A stretch of 64,000 bases of DNA. It comes from Rothia uropygialis (GTDB taxonomy: Bacteria > Actinomycetota > Actinomycetes > Actinomycetales > Micrococcaceae). The stretch spans positions 1 to 64,000 of the forward strand of contig NZ_NOIS01000004.1 of the NCBI RefSeq assembly GCF_004137765.1, written 5' to 3'. The notes under the pieces were generated by a model. It did not search any database and had not been told where the DNA came from. It saw only the letters and a list, made by a program, of their open reading frames with translations. Both the position numbers and the translations under genes were made by a program. Positions 17,839-26,767 of the stretch are shown here, piece by piece (the first letter of the stretch is position 1; every line of letters starts with the position of its first letter).

Positions 17839-19698
17839 TTAGCCGTTCAAACGTGCTCGCAGAGCGTCACGCTGTTCCTTCATCTCGGATGGAACGCGAT
17901 CACCGAGCTTCTCCAGCCATTCGTCGATTCCCGGGAGCTCTTCTTCCCACTCATCCGCGTTGACGGCCAGGGCGGCCGCGGTGGCCTGGGGATCGGCGTC
18001 GAGTCCGGTCAGGTCGAGATCCTGGACATCGGGCACGATGCCGACGGCCGTTTCCCGCCCACCGGCGGTGCCTTGAAGACGCTCGACGATCCACTTGACC
18101 ACGCGCGAGTTCTCGCCGAATCCGGGCCAGGCAAAACCGCCGTCCGGGGTGCGGCGGAACCAGTTCACGTAGAAGATCTTCGGCATATTCTCTTCGCCAT
18201 ACTTCTCCGCGAGGCTCACCCAGTGCTTCAGGTAGTCACCGGCGTTGTAGCCTATGAACGGCAACATCGCCATCGGATCGCGACGCACGACGCCGACCTG
18301 GCCCTTCGCCGCTGCGGTCGTTTCCGAAGACAACGTCGCACCCTGGAAAACACCATGGTTCCAGTCGAAGGACTGCGACACGAGCGGCACGGTGGTCTTG
18401 CGCCGTCCACCGAAGACGATCGCGGACAGCGGCACACCCTCGGGGTCGCTGTACTCGGGAGCGACGATGTCGCACTGCTCGATCGGTGTGCAGAACCGCG
18501 AGTTCGGGTGCGCGGCAGGACGACCTGAGTCGGGGGTCCAGTCTTGACCTTTCCAGTCCGTCAGGTGCTCGGGGACCTCGTCGGTCATGCCTTCCCACCA
18601 GACGCCGCCGTCATCGGTCAGAGCAACGTTGGTGAAGATCGTATTGCCCTTCGCGACGCCGCGCATCGCATTGGGGTTGGTCGACCAACCGGTCCCCGGG
18701 GCCACACCGAACAGGCCAGCCTCCGGATTGATAACCCGAGGCTTGCCTTGGTCATCAAAGCTGATCCAGGAGATGTCGTCACCGACCATCTCTGCTTTCC
18801 AGCCTTCAATACTGGGCTCGATCATCGCGAAATTGGTCTTGCCGCACGCGGACGGGAATGCCGCGCTGATGTAATGAGTCTCCCCCTTGGGGTCGGTGAC
18901 CTTGAGAATCAGCATGTGTTCGGCGAGCCACCCCTCATCATGTGCGATGGCCGAGGCAATGCGCAGGGCATAGCACTTCTTGCCGAGAAGCGCGTTGCCG
19001 CCGTAACCGGAACCGAAGGACCAAATGGCTCGTTCTTCTGGGAACTGGACGATGTACTTATCCGGGTTGCAGGGCCAGGCGACATCCTCCTGCCCTTCTT
19101 CCAGCGGTGCGCCCACGGAATGGAGGGCTTCTACGAAGAAAGCCTCAGTCTCTTCCATCTTGCGCAGCACGTCTTGACCGATGGTCGCCATAATGCGCAT
19201 CGAGCACACGACGTAGGCGGAGTCTGAAATCTCCACCCCGAATTTCGGGGCCTTGGCATCCAGGTGCCCCATGACGAAAGGGATCACATAGAGCGTGCGA
19301 CCACGCATGCAACCACGGTATTTTTCGGTCAGGGTCCCCTTCATCTCTTCCGGGTCCACCCAGTTATTGGTGGGCCCTGCACCCTGGCGGGTTTTGGAGC
19401 AGATGAATGTGCGCTCCTCGACACGTGCAACATCCTCTGGATCGGAGAATGCGGCGAATGAGTTCGGGAACTTGTCTTCACTGAGCCGCACAAACGTACC
19501 GGCGTCCACGAGTTCACTCGTGAGGCGGTCCCATTCTTCCTGTGAACCATCCACCCAGTGGATGGCATCCGGTTCAGTCAACTCGGCGACTTCACGAACC
19601 CAGTCCAGCAACGGCTGGTACTTGGTGGGGGCGTTCTTCAGGGCCTCTTCCACGGCTGGCTTCAGCTTGTCGCTGTTTCCGACGACGATGTCAGTCAT
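17839..19698 (-). CDS. pckG: phosphoenolpyruvate carboxykinase (GTP)
   Basis: This 619-residue enzyme converts oxaloacetate plus GTP to PEP, CO2 and GDP, the entry to gluconeogenesis. Signature blocks are the P-loop '[12 protein letters not shown]' with the reactive Cys, '[14 protein letters not shown]', and the GTP-binding '[21 protein letters not shown]'. Length is typical of the GTP-dependent class. The upstream region (19699-19960) probably holds its promoter, but I could not settle on one. Confidence 0.97.
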   Translation of the reverse strand: MTDIVVGNSDKLKPAVEEALKNAPTKYQPLLDWVREVAELTEPDAIHWVDGSQEEWDRLTSELVDAGTFVRLSEDKFPNSFAAFSDPEDVARVEERTFICSKTRQGAGPTNNWVDPEEMKGTLTEKYRGCMRGRTLYVIPFVMGHLDAKAPKFGVEISDSAYVVCSMRIMATIGQDVLRKMEETEAFFVEALHSVGAPLEEGQEDVAWPCNPDKYIVQFPEERAIWSFGSGYGGNALLGKKCYALRIASAIAHDEGWLAEHMLILKVTDPKGETHYISAAFPSACGKTNFAMIEPSIEGWKAEMVGDDISWISFDDQGKPRVINPEAGLFGVAPGTGWSTNPNAMRGVAKGNTIFTNVALTDDGGVWWEGMTDEVPEHLTDWKGQDWTPDSGRPAAHPNSRFCTPIEQCDIVAPEYSDPEGVPLSAIVFGGRRKTTVPLVSQSFDWNHGVFQGATLSSETTAAAKGQVGVVRRDPMAMLPFIGYNAGDYLKHWVSLAEKYGEENMPKIFYVNWFRRTPDGGFAWPGFGENSRVVKWIVERLQGTAGGRETAVGIVPDVQDLDLTGLDADPQATAAALAVNADEWEEELPGIDEWLEKLGDRVPSEMKEQRDALRARLNG

Positions 19699-19968
19699 TA
19701 ATTGTTCCCCTCAACAGGTTGCGGCCCTATACAGGCCATCACTCACGACATTGTGTGGGGGGTGCTCGATATCCATATGGACTGTTGCTCGCTGCGCGCA
19801 CAACAGGATCCAGCTCCGTCCCTTGTGACATGACCACAGTAGCGTAAACCGAACGTGCTGTTCCACGATCTCAATGAAGCGCAGATCACAAGACCTCGAG
19901 TTGGCGTTTCAAAAGCTCGCATGTAAGCTAGTACTCGGCCTTGAAGCGGGAAGCCGTTCAGTGGCCGG

Positions 19969-20041
19969 GCGCCTGTAGCTCAACGGATAGAGCATCTGAC
20001 TACGGATCAGAAGGTTGGGGGTTCGAATCCCTTCGGGCGCA
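19969..20041 (+). tRNA. tRNA-Arg (ACG)
   Basis: This is a 73-base cloverleaf: acceptor GCGCCTG pairs with CGGGCGC, the anticodon stem-loop CTGACTACGGATCAG gives anticodon ACG, and the T arm has GGTTCGAATCC-like bases. The CCA end is not encoded. The ACG anticodon is normally deaminated to ICG to read CGN codons. Confidence 0.95.
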
Positions 20042-20049
20042 CATCAACG

Positions 20050-20081
20050 GAAGCCCCGTCATCCCCGGATGACGGGGCTTC
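20050..20081 (+). terminator. terminator after tRNA-Arg
   Basis: A 15-bp perfect stem (20050-20064 with 20067-20081) with a two-base loop starts nine bases after the tRNA. The T run is weak. Confidence 0.65.
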
Positions 20082-20439
20082 CCCCATTAAAAGCCCACTC
20101 GATGGGGATACCGGTGCGCAGCGCCCACTGTTTCAGGATAACGAGCCGGATCGAGCACACGTGGCCCGGTTTACAGTTCATTACCGCGACCAGCTGCTGA
20201 CGAAGACCGATCTGCGACCTGCCGGCCCCACGCAAACGAATCCCCCCCAAAAAAATCGGCCAGGATGAGCTGACTGCGCGAGCCCGTCAAACGGAATGGA
20301 CGTCCGGCCCGCGGCACGCCGTCCGAGGAATTCCTCGGACGGCGTGCCGGGATGGGGCTTCGACGGTGAGGGAGGACTTGCGCCCTGACCGATAACCACG
20401 GTCCGGAGCGAGTCAGGACCGGGTGGTAACCCGCATCGG
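20082..20439. other. intergenic region with a 38-bp perfect palindrome
   Basis: There is no convincing gene in these 358 bases between tRNA-Arg and ugd. Positions 20312-20349 form a perfect palindrome with no loop bases (19 + 19), centred on GAATTC. It lies about 90 bases after the ugd stop codon and may act as its terminator, although no T run follows. Confidence 0.5.
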
Positions 20440-21789
20440 TCAGCCGTGCAGCCCCGCCGTCGCCCGACCGATCGAGGCGTACACGAATCCCGCCTCGGCT
20501 ACGCGCTCCGGATCATACAAGTTGCGGCCGTCCACGATGACTCGGCCACGCATCGCCCGGGAAAGCGACGCGGTATCGAACACCCGGAATTCTTCCCACT
20601 CGGTGCAAATCACCAACGCATCTGCTCCCTCGACGGAACCCTCCTTCGTCTCCGCGTAGATCAATCGATCCTCCTCCTGGCCCACGGCGTCCCGGAACGA
20701 GTTCGCAGCGACGGGATCGTATACACGCACCGTGGATCCGGCGGCCAGCAAAGATCGAACGACATCGAGCGAAGGAGCCTCACGCACGTCGTCCGTCTTG
20801 GGTTTGAAACTCAAACCCCACACGGCCACGATCTTGCCTTCCAAAGCAGGAACCAGCGCGGACAGCTTCTGGAACAACAGTCTCTTCTGCTCCGCGTTGA
20901 CGCCTTCGACGGCCTTCAGCATGCGCGGCGTGCGTCCCGCGTCGCGAGCCACGTGCGCCAGAGCTGCGATGTCCTTAGGGAAACAGGACCCGCCATACCC
21001 GGCGCCCGCGTAGAGAAATGGCTGGCCGATACGGGAGTCCGAGCCGACCCCCAGCCGTACCTTTTCGATGTCAGCGCCCGTTGCCTCGGCGATGCCCGCG
21101 ATCTCGTTCATCAGACTGATCTTGGCGGCCAGCATTGCATTCGCCGCGTACTTGGTGAGCTCGGCGGAAGCGACGTCCATGGCGATGATCTTCTCGCGCT
21201 GACGGTTGAAGGGTTCGTAGATCTCCCGGAGAACCCTCGCGTCGCGATCGTTCGCAGTGCCGATGACGACACGCTCGCCGTGCTTGAAGTCCGCGATCGC
21301 CGTCCCTTCCTTGAGGAACTCCGGATTGGAAGCCACACCCACGCGCGGGCCTCCCCCCTCGGGATACCGCTGGTTCAGCTCGCGCTGGATAGTCTCGGCA
21401 ACCCAAGCGGCCGTGCCGACGGGCACGGTGGACTTGTTGATGACCAGCATGTCGAGGTTTGCACGCCGACCGATTTCCTGGGCCACGGCGTCGACGGCGC
21501 GCAGGTCCGCCGAACCATCAGTGGCCTGGGGTGTGCCTACCGCGATGAACGCGGCCTCTACGCCGTCCAGAGCTTCACCGGCGTCGGTGGTGAAGCGCAA
21601 CCGGGCATTTTCCAGATTCCTGGCGAGGAGACGGTCAAGGCCCGGCTCGAAGATCGGGGATTCTCCGCTCTGGAGGCGGCGTACGCGGGCGGCGTCGACG
21701 TCGACGCATGTCACCTCGTGCCCACCATCGGCCAAACATGCACTTGTGACCAGCCCCACGTAACCGGAACCGAACACCGCAATCTGCAT
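20440..21789 (-). CDS. ugd: UDP-glucose 6-dehydrogenase
   Basis: This is a 449-residue member of the UDP-glucose/GDP-mannose dehydrogenase family. The N-terminal Rossmann motif is 'AVFGSGYVGLVTSACLADGG'. The catalytic Cys is in 'GAGYGGSCFPKDIAAL', with the active-site Lys/Asn in 'LTKYAANAMLAAKISLMNE'. The C-terminal UDP-binding domain starts near 'VAVWGLSFKPKTDDVREAPS'. It oxidises UDP-glucose to UDP-glucuronate for surface polysaccharides. The ATG at 21789 is chosen because it begins right at the Rossmann strand; the longer frame has no domain content. Confidence 0.93.
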   Translation of the reverse strand: MQIAVFGSGYVGLVTSACLADGGHEVTCVDVDAARVRRLQSGESPIFEPGLDRLLARNLENARLRFTTDAGEALDGVEAAFIAVGTPQATDGSADLRAVDAVAQEIGRRANLDMLVINKSTVPVGTAAWVAETIQRELNQRYPEGGGPRVGVASNPEFLKEGTAIADFKHGERVVIGTANDRDARVLREIYEPFNRQREKIIAMDVASAELTKYAANAMLAAKISLMNEIAGIAEATGADIEKVRLGVGSDSRIGQPFLYAGAGYGGSCFPKDIAALAHVARDAGRTPRMLKAVEGVNAEQKRLLFQKLSALVPALEGKIVAVWGLSFKPKTDDVREAPSLDVVRSLLAAGSTVRVYDPVAANSFRDAVGQEEDRLIYAETKEGSVEGADALVICTEWEEFRVFDTASLSRAMRGRVIVDGRNLYDPERVAEAGFVYASIGRATAGLHG

Positions 21790-22192
21790 CGATACATTCC
21801 TTTCTTCTGTTCTCGATGGGGCCGGAGACATACGGGGATTCGAAGCAGCGTGGCCCCCCGCCCACACTCGTACCCCGGATGATTTCCGAAGGCTACTTAC
21901 CGGTACACTAGGATAGCTCCTGCCTCATGCGGCCTCCGCACGCGCAAAGGGAACGGCCGCAGTTCGGGAAACTAGATCCCTGCCGATGGGAGAACTCACG
22001 TCCTGGATCGGGGATCTGCTCCGTATCAATCGGCGAAATATCGGCCAGAGGCAACACCGATTCGAATCCAAAGGCTTAGGACTTCAGCCCATAGCCGCAG
22101 AAGAGCGTAGAGCATCGACCGAATTCGGTTAGTCCGAATCGGGAGCATGACCCGATCGAATCCACGAGCCGGCACCGGCCAGATCAGTTCGG
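21790..22192. other. intergenic region, no gene recognised
   Basis: Between ugd and the restriction endonuclease gene there are about 400 bases with no credible reading frame. The ugd promoter must lie here, but I cannot fix it. A short GC-rich inverted repeat near 22167-22180 could be a weak terminator for the endonuclease gene. Confidence 0.4.
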
Positions 22193-23308
22193 CTAAATCG
22201 CCAGGTCCAGCGGCAAATCCGAAATGTCGCGGAGGCGTCGGCCTTGAACCATCGTGTGAAGGAGCTCGGCGCCGGCTGGGTCAGTCTCGGGGTCGATCGC
22301 ATCCAGCAGCTCGTACAACGCGAAGTGATACACGCAATCGATATCCCCCGTTCCCAAAGCCACCGAGGCGATGCGGGAAGGCATGGGCTCACCCGTGACG
22401 ACCACGAGATGCGGAACCCTGCCACGCCTATTGCGGATCAAGTGACGTGACTCCGATTTGACCTGCTCCGCCCGGTCGCTTCTCAACGTCCACTTGCAGG
22501 AGATCACGGCATGAAGCAACGGCTTGGGCTGAACAGACGAACGCAATGGGCTGGACGAGGCCAACGGCCCCATCGGATCAACCAGGCGTGCGGACCCGTT
22601 CAACTCGGTATCCGGAACCGGATGACGAGCAATCACGACATCGGGGGCAATGATCTCCGCGTCATGCCCCATGAGCGCCCTCAAGTCACGACGGGAAACG
22701 ATGGCCTCGCGCATCGTCGACAGGTGTTCGTACTGTTCAAAGATCTCAGAGGCATCTTCGATCCCGGTCCATTCTTCGCGATCTCCGAGCCGCCGAACGA
22801 CCCAATCGCCGGGCCGGATGGCATCCAGGGCCTGTGTCACCGACTTGAGGTACGCCGCAACGGCCCGCTCGAAGTTCCGACTCACCCCTTTGCCCGGCGC
22901 TCGCGCAACCTCGGGAACTCCGCCGATGCCGTCGGCAACGAACCGCGCATAACGGATGCTCGATGTGGAGTCCTTGTCAGCATTCGACGGCACCCCGGAG
23001 GAAGGGTTCAGAACCAGCACGCGCTCATCGAGCAACGCACGGTGGAAAACACGGCGAGCGCGATCCAACAGGTACTCCGGCTGGGTCCGACGGAAAGCCG
23101 CAATCTCTGCCCTGGTCATCTCGGCTTCTGCCTCCCGGAGGTTCGGTGGCGCCGTGGCAGGCCGTGATGTCGGCGCCATGGACCGGCCCGCACCCTCGCC
23201 CGAACCTACAACACACCCCTCGTCCTTGCCGGACTCGGCGAATTCGGTGAGGTCAAGAGAGAACAGGAACTGTTCCTCCGGCTCTTGCTGCGAGCGCTTC
23301 CGGCTCAT
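22193..23308 (-). CDS. NgoMIV-like type II restriction endonuclease
   Basis: This 371-residue protein contains the PD-(D/E)XK-type active site of NgoMIV-family enzymes. Asp223 is in 'IIAPDVVIARHP', Ser270-Cys271-Lys272 in 'AVISCKWTLRSDRA' and Glu286 in 'VKSESRHLI'. As I recall, NgoMIV uses Asp140, Ser185-Cys186-Lys187 and Glu201, so the Lys-to-Glu spacing is identical here. Downstream 'VVVTGEPMPSRIASVALGTG' is a further family block. NgoMIV cuts GCCGGC. Residues 1-60 are an extra polar extension. The ATG at 23308 has a near-perfect AGGAGG five bases ahead. No DNA methyltransferase gene is adjacent, which is odd for a type II enzyme. Confidence 0.85.
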   Translation of the reverse strand: MSRKRSQQEPEEQFLFSLDLTEFAESGKDEGCVVGSGEGAGRSMAPTSRPATAPPNLREAEAEMTRAEIAAFRRTQPEYLLDRARRVFHRALLDERVLVLNPSSGVPSNADKDSTSSIRYARFVADGIGGVPEVARAPGKGVSRNFERAVAAYLKSVTQALDAIRPGDWVVRRLGDREEWTGIEDASEIFEQYEHLSTMREAIVSRRDLRALMGHDAEIIAPDVVIARHPVPDTELNGSARLVDPMGPLASSSPLRSSVQPKPLLHAVISCKWTLRSDRAEQVKSESRHLIRNRRGRVPHLVVVTGEPMPSRIASVALGTGDIDCVYHFALYELLDAIDPETDPAGAELLHTMVQGRRLRDISDLPLDLAI

Positions 23309-23469
23309 TCGGCCTCCTGAAGATTGGATCACTCGCCAGATTACTGGAGATGTCGGCTGGGCAGATCGTCGTATGTTTCCGGTCACTCCTTGTGAAGAGT
23401 CGTTTACGCCGACACCGGAGCCCCACCTAGACTGTTTCGAAAGAGATTTTCGATCCAATCTGGAGAGCA

Positions 23470-23793
23470 ATGAGCATCAATATCACCGTGGTCGATGAGT
23501 CCGGAGAGGCTCAGGAAGTGGAGTGGAAGGACAACCAGACACTCCTCGAATGCCTGCACAAGAACCAGTATCCGGTTCTGGCCACGTGCGGCGGAAACGC
23601 ATCGTGCGCAACCTGTCATACCTTCATGGACCCCGAACACTTCGAAGCCGGCGGCGACGAACGCACGGAAGCGGAAGAAGACCTGCTCGAGATGATCGAC
23701 GACGTCGCGAACGACTACTCGCGGCTGGCTTGCCAGACCGAATACAAGGACGAGCTCGATGGGGCAACGGTAACTCTCAAGCCCGGAATGTAG
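23470..23793 (+). CDS. [2Fe-2S] ferredoxin
   Basis: This 107-residue adrenodoxin/bacterial-type [2Fe-2S] ferredoxin has cluster ligands in 'ATCGGNASCATCHTFMDP' (three Cys) and 'SRLACQTEY' (fourth Cys). The acidic face around residues 60-80 is typical for docking to reductases and P450s. No P450 or ferredoxin reductase is adjacent, so its partner is unknown. It is divergent from the endonuclease gene. Confidence 0.93.
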   Translation: MSINITVVDESGEAQEVEWKDNQTLLECLHKNQYPVLATCGGNASCATCHTFMDPEHFEAGGDERTEAEEDLLEMIDDVANDYSRLACQTEYKDELDGATVTLKPGM

Positions 23794-23882
23794 CCTGGGC
23801 AGTTCTTGCGGCGTTATTTTGCCGAACGCCACATTCGACGGAAGCGGTGGAACCGCTCTGTTAATACGCATAATCTAATGCC

Positions 23883-24683
23883 ATGGCTCATGACACCACT
23901 CGACGCTTTCGAACGTCGCTCACGGGGGTTGCCGTCGCGGCGTTGCTCCTCGGAGTTAGCGCGTGTTCTCCTGGCGGATCCCAAGGGGAGAACGAATCCG
24001 CGTCGTCTTCCGGTTCCGCATCATCGTCGACGTCGAGCCCCGCCCCGTCTTCCTCCGCGACGTCTGCCGAACCCATCCCTGGGCCCGCCTCTTCGACGCC
24101 CGCCCCCACGCCGACCGTCACCGAGCAGTCTCCGACACAAGAGCCTTCGGGCACCTCGTCCCAGGCACCGTCGGAACCTCAGCCAAGCGAGCCCACGCCG
24201 ACGGAGCAGGCCCCCTCGTCAGGGGCTTCTTCCCAGAGCCCCACGACTCAACCGGGCGCGAAAAGCACTTCTTGCGCTGACGGTGCACTCAAGGTCGCCG
24301 TCGAGGCTTCCGGCGGCGCGGCCGGGTCCACGAATTACACCGTGACGTTCACCAATTCCGGGTCGGATGTGTGCAAGCTGTCCGGATATCCCAGTGTCAA
24401 CTTCGTCAACGATTCCGGGCAGACGATCGGTGCCGCGGCAATGCAGGCCACCGAGCTTCCCGGCAACGGGGCAACCCTGAACCCTGGGGGCTCCACCTCG
24501 GCTGCTCTGCGCAGCACTCAGGCGGACCTCTACGGACAAACATGCGAAAAAACCAATGCTTCCGGCCTGCGCATCACCGCACCGGGAAGCGAACAAGTAT
24601 TGGATGTCAGCTTCCCGATGTCGGCGTGCGCCAATGGTTCGGTTCAGCAACTGTCCGTGAGCAAGATCGGCGTCCAGAGCTGA
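23883..24683 (+). CDS. DUF4232 domain-containing lipoprotein
   Basis: This is a 266-residue predicted lipoprotein. Lipobox 'LLGVSAC' (Cys ~28) follows a hydrophobic segment. Residues ~30-135 are a low-complexity Ser/Pro/Thr-rich linker of the type that spans the cell wall. The C-terminal ~130 residues are a DUF4232 domain with paired Cys (e.g. 'SGSDVCKLSGYPSVNF', 'YGQTCEKTNASG', 'SACANG'). The function is unknown; the domain is common in actinobacterial secreted proteins. It converges on the nitroreductase gene with only 12 bases between stop codons. Confidence 0.85.
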   Translation: MAHDTTRRFRTSLTGVAVAALLLGVSACSPGGSQGENESASSSGSASSSTSSPAPSSSATSAEPIPGPASSTPAPTPTVTEQSPTQEPSGTSSQAPSEPQPSEPTPTEQAPSSGASSQSPTTQPGAKSTSCADGALKVAVEASGGAAGSTNYTVTFTNSGSDVCKLSGYPSVNFVNDSGQTIGAAAMQATELPGNGATLNPGGSTSAALRSTQADLYGQTCEKTNASGLRITAPGSEQVLDVSFPMSACANGSVQQLSVSKIGVQS

Positions 24684-24695
24684 ACGGAGATTCCG

Positions 24696-25298
24696 CTAGA
24701 GGGTCGTCGTGGATTCCTCGTAGGAGTACCGCGGGGAACGATCATATGAAGGGTCGACACCTTTACCGATGTTCACGACCACAAGCGAGCTCAGGTCCAT
24801 TCCGGCGAGCAGGTCCTCGTCCACGCCGGCGGTGTCGAATCCTGTCATCGGGCCCGCTGCGAGGCCCAGGGCCCGTACAGCCATGACGAAGTAGCCCACC
24901 TGGATGAATGCGTTGTCGCGACCGGTAGTCTCTGCGAGCTCCGGATTGTCCAGGTACATCTGCCCCATCTGCGGACGGGCCGGCAGGAAATGCTCGAATT
25001 TGTGGTGCCACTTCTTGTCGACGGCCAGGATCGCGACCAACGGGGCGGCCTCGGTCTTCGGCTGATTGCCGGGCATCATGTGCGAGACCAAACGTTCCCG
25101 CCCTGCGCCGCGCTCGACCCACACCACGTGAAGCGGCTGAGAGTTGAAAGCCGTCGGACCCATTTTCGCCAGCTCGTAGATGGCGCGCTTCTGGTCCTCG
25201 GTGACCTCGACGTCTTCGAACTCGCTGACAGTGCGAGAGTTGAAGAGCAGATGGAGATCCTCGTCGGTCAACTGTGACTGGGTTATGGTGTCGATCAT
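24696..25298 (-). CDS. nitroreductase family protein (malonic semialdehyde reductase RutE-like)
   Basis: This is a 200-residue FMN-dependent nitroreductase fold. 'LFNSRTVSEFEDVEV' gives the FMN phosphate-binding Arg, and 'AKMGPTAFNSQPLHVVWV' and 'ALGLAAGPMTGFD' are further FMN contacts. The overall layout matches the RutE/HadB subgroup, which in the Rut pathway reduces malonic semialdehyde to 3-hydroxypropionate. An NCS1-family nucleobase transporter gene lies 118 bases upstream on the same strand, which fits pyrimidine use, but no other rut genes are present. ATG at 25298. Confidence 0.82.
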   Translation of the reverse strand: MIDTITQSQLTDEDLHLLFNSRTVSEFEDVEVTEDQKRAIYELAKMGPTAFNSQPLHVVWVERGAGRERLVSHMMPGNQPKTEAAPLVAILAVDKKWHHKFEHFLPARPQMGQMYLDNPELAETTGRDNAFIQVGYFVMAVRALGLAAGPMTGFDTAGVDEDLLAGMDLSSLVVVNIGKGVDPSYDRSPRYSYEESTTTL

Positions 25299-25416
25299 TC
25301 GTATTCCTTCGTCTCGGAGCGGCACTGGACGAGTGCCGTTGCTTTACGTGTAAACGGACTCTTTCAAATGCTTATTCCGTGAGAAGCTCGTCCAGCCGCA
25401 AGTGTGACGGAACTCG

Positions 25417-26682
25417 CTAAAGCCCCCTCCGTGGGCGACGGGCCACCACTGCGTACACCGCGAAAGTCACGACGAAGGCCGTCAGGGTTGCGCCACAGGG
25501 AATCGAGACCACATATGCAAACCACCACGAGGTCAGTGCCCCCACGGTCCATGACAAGAGCGCAGGCAGACCGAAGGCCGGCATAGCCGCGCCTTCCGCG
25601 TAGTGGGCCTTGTTCTTCAGGTAATAGTCGCAGATCATAATCGCGAAGACGGGGACGAAAAACGCCCCGATAACCAGCAGAAAATCGGTGAAGTAGGACA
25701 ACAGGGCAATTTGGGTGGCTCCCAGAATAGAGATCCCGCCGACCACCGCGACGGTTCTCCCGTACCGCTTCCCCGCCGCCGGGAAGAGACTGGAAACGGA
25801 AGTGACCATCCCATAGACAACCATGGTGTTGGTGGCCATGACAGAAAGGAACACGATGGCGGCGATGGGCCATCCGAAGCTGTTGACGAGCGGTTGCGGA
25901 TTGAATTCCGCCACCGGGCCACCCTGGTCAAGGATCGCCATGGTGGCCGTGGCTCCCATCGCCATCGCGAGGATCGTCGAGGCCGTGTATCCCAAGAACG
26001 TGCCCGACATGGTTCCTCGCTGGGATCGACCGTACCGGTTCAGGTCCGCGGAGAGAACCGTCCACGAAATCGCCGTGGCGAAGACGGCGTCGAAGGCCAA
26101 CGACGGCGTATACGCTCCTTCCGCGGGGAGGCGCGCGAGATAATGCGAAGCCTGACCTTCCCCCAGACATTGCCAGAATATCCAAGCCATGCACACAAGA
26201 ATGACCAAGGCCAGCCACGGCTCGACGCGGGAGATTCCGGAGTGTCCGAAAACGGCCAGGATCACGACCAACAGTTCGCAAGCCACGGAGAATAGGACTG
26301 GATTCGACCATCCCGTAGCGTTGGAGACCAACGTGTTGACGGTGACGCCCGCTAACATCGCTTGGACCCAACTCCACCCCATGAGCACCAGGATGTTGGC
26401 GACCTTGGGCACGACGCTCCCGGCGCGGCCGAAGGGAACCTCCGTCAGTTCCATGGTCCCCCGTCGTGTGCGGGTGCCGATGTTGCCGACCAGGATCAGG
26501 ACGATACCGCCCAACAGAGTCCCTGCGACGATCAACACGAGCGAGGTTCCGTAGGCTAAGGACGGCACGAAAAGTGTTCCCGTCAGCATTGTGGTGACCA
26601 CCAGGTTGGCCGCAAGCCAAGTGCCACCGCTGCGAAGAAAACCAGGTCGATCCTCGCTCTGAATTTTCACTCCAACCTTCAC
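25417..26682 (-). CDS. NCS1 family nucleobase permease (cytosine permease-like)
   Basis: This is a 421-residue integral membrane protein with about twelve hydrophobic segments and the NCS1 layout. 'GGTWLAANLVVTTMLTGTLF' is the N-terminal TM1 region and 'VFATAISWTVLSADLNRYGR' the conserved central motif containing the substrate-site Ser/Asp/Tyr. Subfamily features point toward cytosine/purine or related nucleobases; the substrate is not fixed by sequence. It lies upstream of a RutE-like reductase on the same strand and is divergent from lhr. Confidence 0.85.
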   Translation of the reverse strand: MKVGVKIQSEDRPGFLRSGGTWLAANLVVTTMLTGTLFVPSLAYGTSLVLIVAGTLLGGIVLILVGNIGTRTRRGTMELTEVPFGRAGSVVPKVANILVLMGWSWVQAMLAGVTVNTLVSNATGWSNPVLFSVACELLVVILAVFGHSGISRVEPWLALVILVCMAWIFWQCLGEGQASHYLARLPAEGAYTPSLAFDAVFATAISWTVLSADLNRYGRSQRGTMSGTFLGYTASTILAMAMGATATMAILDQGGPVAEFNPQPLVNSFGWPIAAIVFLSVMATNTMVVYGMVTSVSSLFPAAGKRYGRTVAVVGGISILGATQIALLSYFTDFLLVIGAFFVPVFAIMICDYYLKNKAHYAEGAAMPAFGLPALLSWTVGALTSWWFAYVVSIPCGATLTAFVVTFAVYAVVARRPRRGL

Positions 26683-26767
26683 CTGTTCTCCTGTGACATA
26701 TCAATGAGAGAAACACACTGCACGGTGGTCCAGGTTACCTGGAGCGGGGAAGGCAGGACACGGCACA

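Noticed and set aside
19821-19840. TGTGACATGACCACA upstream of pckG as a GlxR/CRP site
   Set aside because: The spacing and right half do not fit the TGTGA-N6-TCACA consensus well enough.
20446-21882. 478-codon plus-strand frame opposite ugd
   Set aside because: It is a shadow of the UDP-glucose dehydrogenase gene; composition is Arg/His/Gly-rich without motifs.
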